Source of the DNA: Sabethes cyaneus
Taxonomy: Eukaryota; Arthropoda; Insecta; Diptera; Culicidae
Assembly: GCF_943734655.1 (NCBI RefSeq)
Contig: NC_071353.1
Coordinates: 145,558,043-145,622,042, forward strand
Direction of reading: 5' to 3'
DNA length: 64,000 nucleotides
Below the pieces are notes generated by a model, which saw nothing but the letters and a program-made list of their open reading frames with translations, searched no databases and was not told the DNA's origin. Shown piece after piece: positions 56,320 through 64,000 of this stretch (position 1 is its first letter; each line of letters begins with the position of its first letter). Both the position numbers and the translations under genes were made by a program.

Positions 56320-59300
56320 AAAAATTACAAATGTAAAAATAAAAATTAATATGCATTAGAAAGCAAAAAAAAATGAACTATAAAAAACAATTGTCATACA
56401 AATTACAAAAGTGAAAAAAATTGATAAACCCGAAGGCAAAAAAAAACAAAATTAAATTAAATTTAGCAAATTTAGCAATCGAAAAAATTATTTACAAAAT
56501 TAAAGGAAAAGGAGCATAAAAATAACAAAATAAAAACTTTATATTGCAGAAAATAACACAATTAGTGAAAAGCTCTAATTCGATATTCTAAATTCGACAT
56601 TCGAGGTTTCAAATTCCAGTTTCGAATTGGATTTCATTTTAAAACTTGAAATAAAAATAAAAATTAAAGCCTACCATATTTTTTTTTTAAATTTTAAAAA
56701 AAATTACCATAAAAACTTTAACCTGAAAAATATAAACTAATTGATACTATAAAACTACATAAATGTGGAACTAAAATTTGAATACTTAAATTCAAAACTC
56801 AAAACTTTCAATGAAAATCCTAATTTAAAACTTAAAATTTGAAAACGTACTTTAAAACTTTAGCTTGAAACGTAAAATTTACCTCTAAGTTCAAAACTTT
56901 AATTAGAAACCTAAATTTAAAACTTTAAATTCAAAACAAAAAACTTAAATCATAAAATTTAAAACCTAAAATAGAAACAGAATATTTAAAACTTACCTAA
57001 ATGTAAAACCTAAAATTTAAAACTTTACATTTAATACCTAAAATTAGGAACACTAATAAAATGTAGGATCTAAAACTTGTAATTTAAGAAATTCAAATTT
57101 AACTAAAACTCACAGCTGAAATTTAGAACTTACGATTTATTTTAAATTTTTTGTTTTAAGCCTAAGTTTCAAAATTCCAGTTTCTAAATTCCAGTTTTTC
57201 ATTGTAAGTTTAGAATTTGTAAAGTTTGAAATTTCAATTTCTAAATTTCAATTGAAGCTTTTAAAATTTATGTTTCTAAATTTTAGTAATTATTTTTAAG
57301 TCTTTAATTTCAGCTGAAAATTTTAGTTAAATTTTCATTTTTCAAATTTCAATTTTTAACTCTTACATATTATTAGAGACTTTAGTTTAAATGTTAAGCT
57401 TGAAATTTAAAGTTTTGAATTTAGGTTTTTAAATTTTAGTTACACATTTTAAATTTCAAAATTTATGTGTATAAATTTTAGTATGTGTTTTGAATTTCAG
57501 GATCTTAATTTTAAGTTTTGAGTTTAGGTTTCTAATTTAGGTTTTTACTAAGACTTTAGTTTTTTTATATTTTTAAATTTTAGTTCTACATTTTTAGTTT
57601 TCAATACAAAGTTTTGGTTATTGGCTTATAACTTCAAGTATAAAAATTTTTGACATATGTTTCAATATTTAAGTTTCTAAATTTCAGTTTCAAATTTCAA
57701 ATAAAAGTTTAAATTTTTGATTGGAGTTTAAGTTCTAAGTCTTATAATAATCTACCATTTTTTTCGAGATAATAAGTTCGACATTCGAGGTTTCAAATTC
57801 CAGTTTCGAATTGGATTTTACTTTAAAACTTGAAATAAAAATAAAAATTCAAGCCTACAATAAAAACTTAAACCTGAAAAATATAAACTAATTGAAACTA
57901 TAAAACTAAAAAGGTGGAACTAAAATTTTAAAACTTAAATTCAAAATTTCAAAACTCAAAACTTTCAATGAAAATCTAAACTTAAAGCTTAAAATTTACA
58001 AACGTACTTCAAAACTTTAGCTTGAAACGCAAAAATTATCTCTAAGTTCAAAACTTTAATTAGAAACCTAAATTTAAAACTTGAAATTTAAATCTTGAAA
58101 TTCAAAACAAAAAACTTAAATCATAAAATTTAAAACCTAAAATAGAAACAGAACATTTAAAACTTAAATGTAAAACCTAAAATTTAAAACTTAACATTTA
58201 TTACCTAAAATTAGGGACAATAATACAATGTAAGATTTAAAACTTGAAATATAAGAAATTCAAATTTAACTAAAATTCACAGCTGAAATTTAGAACTTAC
58301 GTTTTATTTTAAATTTTGTGTTGTAAACCTAAGTTTCAAAATTCAAGTTTCTAAATTCCAGTTCTTCATTGTAAGTTTAGAATTTGTAAAGTTTGAAATC
58401 TCAATTTCTAAATTTCAATTGAAGTTTTCAAAATTTATGTTTCTAAATTTTAGTAATTAGTTTTAAGTTTACCTTAATTTCAGCTGAAAATTTTAGTTAA
58501 ATTTTAATTTTTCAACTTTCAAGTTTTAAATCTTACCTACATTTTATTAGAGACTTTAGTTTAAATGTTAAGTTTTAAATTTTAAGTTTTGAATTTCAGT
58601 TTTTAAATTTCAGTACCACATTTTAAATTTCAAAATTTATGTGTCTAAATTTTAGTATTAAATTGTGAGTTTTAAATTTTAGGATTGAATTTTAAGTTTT
58701 ACACCTAAGCTCTTATTTTAGGTTTCAAATCTCGTGCTTTTATTTTAGGCTTTGAATGTAAGATTTAAGTTTTATGTTTTGAATTTCAGGATCTTAATTT
58801 TAAGTTTTGAGTTTAGGTTTATAATTTAGGCTTTATTAAGATCTTAGTTTTTTTATATTTTTAAATTTTAGTTCATTTTTAGTTTTCAATACAAAGTTTT
58901 TGTTATTGGCTTTAATTTTGATTTTAGCTTCAAGTATAAAAATTTTTAACATACGTTTCAACATTTAAGTTTTCAAATTCCTATGTCTCATGTTTCTAAA
59001 TATTCAGTTTCAGAATTAAGTTTCCAAAACGTCAGTTTCAAATTTCAAGTAAAAATTAAAAATTTTTATTCGAGTTTAAGTTTTAAGTCACATTTTTTTG
59101 CGAGGTTTCAAATTCCAGTTTCGAATTGGATTTCAATTTAAAACTTGAAGTAAAAATTAAAATTAAGGCCTACAATAAAAACTTTAACCTGAAAAATATA
59201 AACTAATTGATACTATAAAACTATATAAATGTACAAGTAAAATTTGAAAATTTAAATTCAAAACTCAAAACTTTCAATGAAAATCCTAATTTCAAACTTA

Positions 59301-61256
59301 AAATTTAAAAACGTACTTTAAAACTATAGCTTGAAACGTAAAATTTATCTCTAAGTTCAAAACTTTAATTAGAAACCTAAATTTGAAACTTGAAATTCAT
59401 ACAATTTAAAACCTAAAATAAAAACAAAATGCTTAAAACTTACCTAAATATAAAACCTAAAATTTAAAACTTAACATTTAATACACTAATTAAATGTAGG
59501 TTTTAAAATTTGAAATTTAAAAAATTCTAATTTAACTAAAATTTACAGCTGAAATTAGCTTTTTTTAAATTTTGTGTTTTAAGCCTAAGTTTCAAAATTC
59601 AAGTTTCTAAATTCCAGTTTTTCATTGTAATTTTGGAATTTGTAAAGTTTGAAATTTCAATTTCCAAATTTCAACTGAAGTTTTTAAAATTTATGTTTCT
59701 AAATTTTAGTAATTATTTTTAAGTTTACCTTAAAGACTTTAATTTTAGGTATTACATTTTAAATTTTTAATTTCAGCTGAAAATTTTAGTTAAATTTTCG
59801 TTTTTGAAATTTCAAGTTTTAAATCATTTAATCATTTTATTAGAGACCTTCATTTTACATATTAAATGTTAAGTTTGAATTTAAATTTCAGTTTTTAAAT
59901 TTTAGTTAAACATTTAAAATTTCAAAATTCATGTGACTAAATTTCAGTATTAAATTCTAAGTTTCAAAATTTCAGTCTTACGTTTTATAAATTCTAGGTT
60001 TTAGATTTTTAACCATAAAATTTAAACTAACGTTTGGAAATTTTAATATTTTAGTATTTAGATTCTTGTTTTAGAGTTTAGAAAATTAAATTTCGAATGT
60101 CGAATTTAGAGTTTTAGCTTATTTTCTTAGTTTTGCTGCTCTTTAATAATTTTCGAGTTTTACTTTTAGTTTTGAAGTTTTATTGTTTTTTGTTTTGAAA
60201 TTTTTCATTCACTTTTGTTTTATTGCTTCGAATGTTTTGTCAATTGTTCTAACTTCTAAGTTCTATAAATTTTCATTTTTTGAATAACAACGTCACTAAA
60301 TTTACAGTTAAATAAATAACAATTAAAACCGTAACAATATTTATAGTTAAATGAATAACGATTAAAACCGCAGCTAAATTAACAGTTAAATGAAAAACAA
60401 TTAAAAACGTAACAAAATTTACAGTTAAATGAATAACAATAAAAGCATAAATTTCAGTTCCACGTTTTGAGTTTTAAGTTTCAGTTAGTTTTAATAAGTT
60501 TTAAATTTTCAGTTCCAAAATTTATGTTTCTAAATTTCAGTTATAAATTTTACATTACAAGTTTAGAAATTTAGTATTCTAAATTTCAGTTGTAAATTTT
60601 AGTGTTTTAAATTTCAAGTTTTAATCTTACATTTTGTTAGAGACCTTCATTTTACATATTAAATGTTAAGTCTGAATTTGAATTTCAGATTTTAAATTTC
60701 AGTTAAACATTTAAAATTTTAAAATTCATGTGACTAAATTTCAGTATTAAATTTTCAGTTTCAAAATTTCAATCTTATGTTTTATAAATTCTAGGTTTTA
60801 GATTTTTAACCTTTAATATTTTAGTATTTAGATTCTTGTTTTAGAATTTAGAAAATTAAATTTCGAATGTCGAATTTAGAATTTTAGCTTTATATTTTCT
60901 TATTTTTGATGCTTTTTAGTAATTTTCGAGTTTTACTTTTAGTTTTGAAGTTTTATTGTTCTTTGTTTAGATATTTTTCATTCACTTTCGTTTTATGCTC
61001 CTTTTCTCAATTGCTGGGAATATTTTGTCAATTGTTATAAATTCTAAGTTCTCTAAATTTTCAATTTTTGAATAACAATTAAAAACGTAACAAAATTTAC
61101 AGTTAAATGAATAACAACTAGAACCGTAACAAAATTTATAAATAACCCAATAACAATTAGAACCGTAACAAAATTAACAGTTAAATGAAAAACAGTAAAA
61201 AAAAGTAACAAAATTTACATACAGACAACAATATTTACATAACAAAATTTGCAAAT
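56320..61256. repeat. AT-rich giant imperfect inverted-repeat block, copy 3
   Basis: Same length as copy 2. A few substitutions are unique to it (for example GAAATCTCAATTT near 58396 and CAGGATCTTAATT near 58787). Confidence 0.82.
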
Positions 61257-62093
61257 ACATACAGATACACATTCATTCATACAAACACATAACACACCCA
61301 TGCATACACTCACACACGACACAACGGGTTGCAAAAGAGTCCGCCTCCTCGTGGTGCAACCTGGGTAACGCTAAATGGACTCATATTTTAAAATAGAATA
61401 ATATAATGTTTATACTAATACATAGGGTTAAAATCCCTCGGTTCTCGATAACAGCCCTCTCATATTTCACGTTGGTTATCCTACAAAAATAATTTTAGCA
61501 AATCAACTCAATATCATTACATTTACAAAATACCCGATCATTAACTGGTTTCTCTGTTCTGATTAATTTTCAATCAATAATTGCTGATAGTAATTGTACA
61601 AATATCAAACCCTCGTGGCCTTTCTATCCCAGCATTGGCCAATCACGGCTGTGGTAATACTCTTCGGCAGGGGAACTATGCCATTAGCGCGAAGCATTTT
61701 TAGTCCACGAGTGTTGGTTGCTTTCACGGATAAGCCTAGAGTACTAGAGTCACTCTCTACACACATCAGTACATTTATGAAGGTAAAATTAAGTCCTCAC
61801 AAACAATAATAATATCAAATGAACTGTATGAATGTACTAGCGAAACTTGTAAAATGATATTTGTGCAATACCCATAAGCATGTTTAAGTTCCTTCAAACC
61901 TTCCTCCTTCACCGATAAAAAGTAAAGTTTTCCATGGGTTTTCTTTCTAGCAAGTAAGTCTTTTCAAACGACTGTAGTGAAAAAATTCGATCCTGGACAA
62001 GACTTTTGACGGGATTTCAAGAAGCATCAACCGCCAAACCACCGAAAGGAATGAGCCACATTAATGCCGAGATGTCTACATTCTGATAAGTTG
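61257..62093. other. Complex segment, copy 3
   Basis: Counterpart of 42641-43477 and 51796-52632. Confidence 0.5.
61605..61766 (-). CDS. Short conserved ORF (53 aa), copy 3
   Basis: Unchanged copy of the 53-codon minus-strand frame. Confidence 0.25.
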   Translation of the reverse strand: MCVESDSSTLGLSVKATNTRGLKMLRANGIVPLPKSITTAVIGQCWDRKATRV

Positions 62094-62790
62094 AAGAATT
62101 CGTCTTGGAAAATCCTGTCATTTGATACCTCATTTGCCATATTTCCAAAGAAAATCTAAAACGGCCAGTTCCGAGTTCCGTTAGAACCGAAAACGGACGT
62201 TCCGGAGTGTCCACATTGGCTTAAATTACATCCAAATGTCCAACCAAGAATTTGTCTTGGAAAATCCTGTCATTTGATACCCCATTTGCCATATTTCCAA
62301 AGAAAATTCAAAATGGCCAGCTTTGAGTTCCGTTGGAACTGAAAACGGGCATTCCGGATTGTCCACATTGGCTCACAATACATCCAAATGTCCACCCAAG
62401 AATTCGTCCTAGAAAATCCTGTCATTTGATACCTCATTTGCCATATTTCCAAAGAAAATTCAAAATGGCCAGCTTTGAGTTCCGTTGGAACTGAAAACGG
62501 GCATTCCCGTGTCCACATTGGCTCAAAATACATCCAAATGTCCACCTAAGAATTCGTCTTGGAAAATCCTGTCATTTGATACCTCATTTGCCATATTTCC
62601 AAAGAAAATTCAAAATGGCCAGCTTTGAGTTCCGTTGGAACTGAAAACGGGCATTCCCGAGTGTCCACATTGGCTCAAAATGCATCCAAATGTCCACCCA
62701 AGAATTCGTCTTGGAAAATCCTGTCATTTGATACCCCATTTGACATATTTCCAAAGAAAATCTAAAACGGCCAGCTCCGAGTTCCGTTAG
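62094..62790 (+). repeat. 152-bp satellite array 4 (~4.6 monomers, truncated)
   Basis: Contains one opening monomer pair and then directly the ordered terminal variants (ATTCCGGATTGTCC, ATTCCCGTGTCC, ATTCCCGAGTGTCC), so the middle of the array is missing. It ends inside a monomer at GTTCCGTTAGA where RTE-like sequence begins. Confidence 0.9.
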
Positions 62791-63420
62791 ATGGACGGAA
62801 GGTGTAGTTTGTCCCATCTACAAAAAGGGCGATCAGTTAGATTGCTGTAATTACCGCGGCAATACGCTGGTTAACGCCGCCTACAAGGAGCTCTCCCAGA
62901 TTTTGTTGTGTCGTTTATCCCCAATAGCAAGAGAATTCCTAGTGCAGTATCAGGCGGGTTTTATGGGGGCCCGTGCAACTACGGATCAAATTTTTACTCT
63001 TCGACAAATCCCCCAGAAATGTCGAGAGTACAACGTGCCCACGCATCATATTTTCGTGGATTTCAGAGCACGATACATTACGATACAGTTGAACGCGAAC
63101 AGCTATGGCAGATAATGCACGAGTACGGTTTTCCGACCATACTGACGCGGCTGTTCAAAACTGCCCTGGAGCGGGTGGTGAGCTACGTGCGCGTTTCGGC
63201 AAGGGGTGGACTGCCCTCTATGTTATTAAATATTGTTATTGAAGGTGTGATCCGTTGAGAGGGCATTGAGACGAGAGGAACGATCCTCAGAAAGAGTAGC
63301 CAAATCCTAGCTTTCGCAGACGACATCATTACTAGAAATCTTGGGACGGCGAAGGCAATCTACGCCAGAATAAAAATGAAGACTGGCAGGATTGGGTTAC
63401 ATTGGGTTCATTCTGGCAAG
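62791..63420 (+). pseudogene. RTE-like reverse transcriptase fragment at the array edge
   Basis: The plus strand encodes EGVVCPIYKKGDQLDC, NYRGNTLVNAAYKELSQIL, QYQAGFMGARATTDQIFTL and VPTHHIFVDF. After frame changes it reads MLLNIVIEGVIR and the catalytic region FADDIITRN near 63315-63345. It is related to the insertion at 1.5-3.0 kb but more decayed. It starts at a comparable place in the RT, as a 5'-truncated copy would. No matching satellite resumes on its right side, so the array may end here or be rearranged. Confidence 0.75.
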
Positions 63421-63479
63421 TGGTTTTCGGGCAAATGTCATACAATCAAAATATCGGCCTTATAAGGCAAGCATTTGTT
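63421..63479. other. Spacer
   Basis: No feature seen. Confidence 0.3.
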
Positions 63480-64000
63480 AAAGAACCAAAAATCCACGTA
63501 CCTTACTGGGACGAGTCCCGCTTTCGATAGTGGTGCTCCATCCGCTGGCTCCAGGGTTACTTCCGGTTCTGGGTTCACTGTTTGGACATAGTCACAAGCT
63601 TATCACACATCAGCTGTAAGTTGTTTCACTGGGGGACCTAAATAAGATAAAACCGAATTAATAGCTTAGAATTTGTCGTACTCGATAACTAAATGATTAT
63701 TCCATTATTTTATAACTGATTCAATTATAATTGAAAAAGTTTGTACCGGAGTTAAAAGCTATCTAGATAACTCACCTAATATATACAAAGAAGACTGCTG
63801 CTTCATCCTTTTCTTGAGTAAGCACATCAACAATGCCGTCCGTACTCGGGAATCACTTTTGGTAGCTCTGGGGTGAGCTTTTCATTGTAGACGGTGTAGA
63901 TGGAAGCAATAGTTGCTGCTAGCTTCGCCACCGTCGGAACCTGTCGTTGTAGGTGATGGCGGTCCAGTTTGAGGGGCATTTTCGGCGACAGCGATCTGCA
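63480..64000 (-). pseudogene. Unidentified, possibly decaying spliced gene
   Basis: From the right edge the minus strand is open for about 57 codons (ending VIPEYGRHC and a stop at 63827-63829). After a frame change it continues GIVDVLTQEKDEAAVFFVYI up to a strong donor, G|GTGAGT (63776/63775). A candidate acceptor TATTTAG ends at 63638, giving a ~138-base intron. Beyond it PPVKQLTADV appears, then stops, and then NPEPEVTLEPADGAPL near 63570-63520. The helical, protein-like segments and splice signals suggest a former gene, but two or more frame breaks are needed. I do not recognise the family; an N-terminal part lies outside the window. Confidence 0.35.

Larger units (their letters stand above)
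55268..62790 (+). repeat. Higher-order repeat unit 3 (partial, truncated at 62791)
   Basis: Complete through the gene, MITE, AT-rich block and complex segment, then a short satellite array that is cut by an RTE-like fragment. Any further unit to the right is not in the window. Confidence 0.9.

Overview
The window looks like a repeat-rich dipteran genome, most likely a mosquito. The reasons are spliced genes with short introns, three C2H2 zinc-finger genes, a dense layering of non-LTR retrotransposons (RTE-like, R1-like, jockey-like), BEL/Pao and copia fragments, Tc1/mariner and hAT relics and many MITEs. There is no bacterial-style operon, rRNA, tRNA or CRISPR array that I can support. The taxon is inferred from element and gene style, not from a marker gene.

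Layout. 1-9.2 kb: a partial coiled-coil ORF at the left edge, then a graveyard of retroelements (a 5'-truncated RTE-like insertion with an 11-bp target-site duplication, a nearly intact EN-RT element, an RNase H remnant, a Tc1-type transposase relic, BEL/Pao). 9.2-13.4 kb: a two-exon zinc-finger gene whose intron is filled by a ~142-bp tandem repeat. 13.4-24.6 kb: nested transposons, including a 3.0-kb hAT-like element with perfect 8-bp duplications that has swallowed two non-LTR fragments, and a ~1-kb element present twice in inverted orientation. 24.7-27.8 kb: two more zinc-finger genes on the same strand, with the same intron phase as the first. 28-31 kb: a cluster of MITE-like foldbacks.

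31-62.8 kb is the remarkable part. A 152-bp satellite alternates with a complex segment to make a tandem higher-order repeat of about 9.0-9.5 kb, present in two complete copies plus a partial third. Each complex segment carries a two-exon gene (36936-37555, 45944-46563, 55405-56024) predicted to encode a 186-residue Ser/Pro-rich, Arg-rich protein that I do not recognise; a 59-nt intron fits splice rules and phase exactly. It is followed by a TTAA-flanked foldback MITE overlapping its stop codon, about 5 kb of very AT-rich DNA built as an imperfect giant inverted repeat, and an ~830-bp moderately complex segment. The array is cut at 62791 by an RTE-like fragment, after which a decaying unidentified gene runs off the right edge.

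How the genes relate: the three zinc-finger genes are paralogues sharing an acidic first exon with SUMO-type motifs, a phase-2 intron and three-finger modules; they are probably DNA-binding regulators. The 186-residue gene is an amplified gene family whose copies are almost identical, which means recent duplication or homogenisation.
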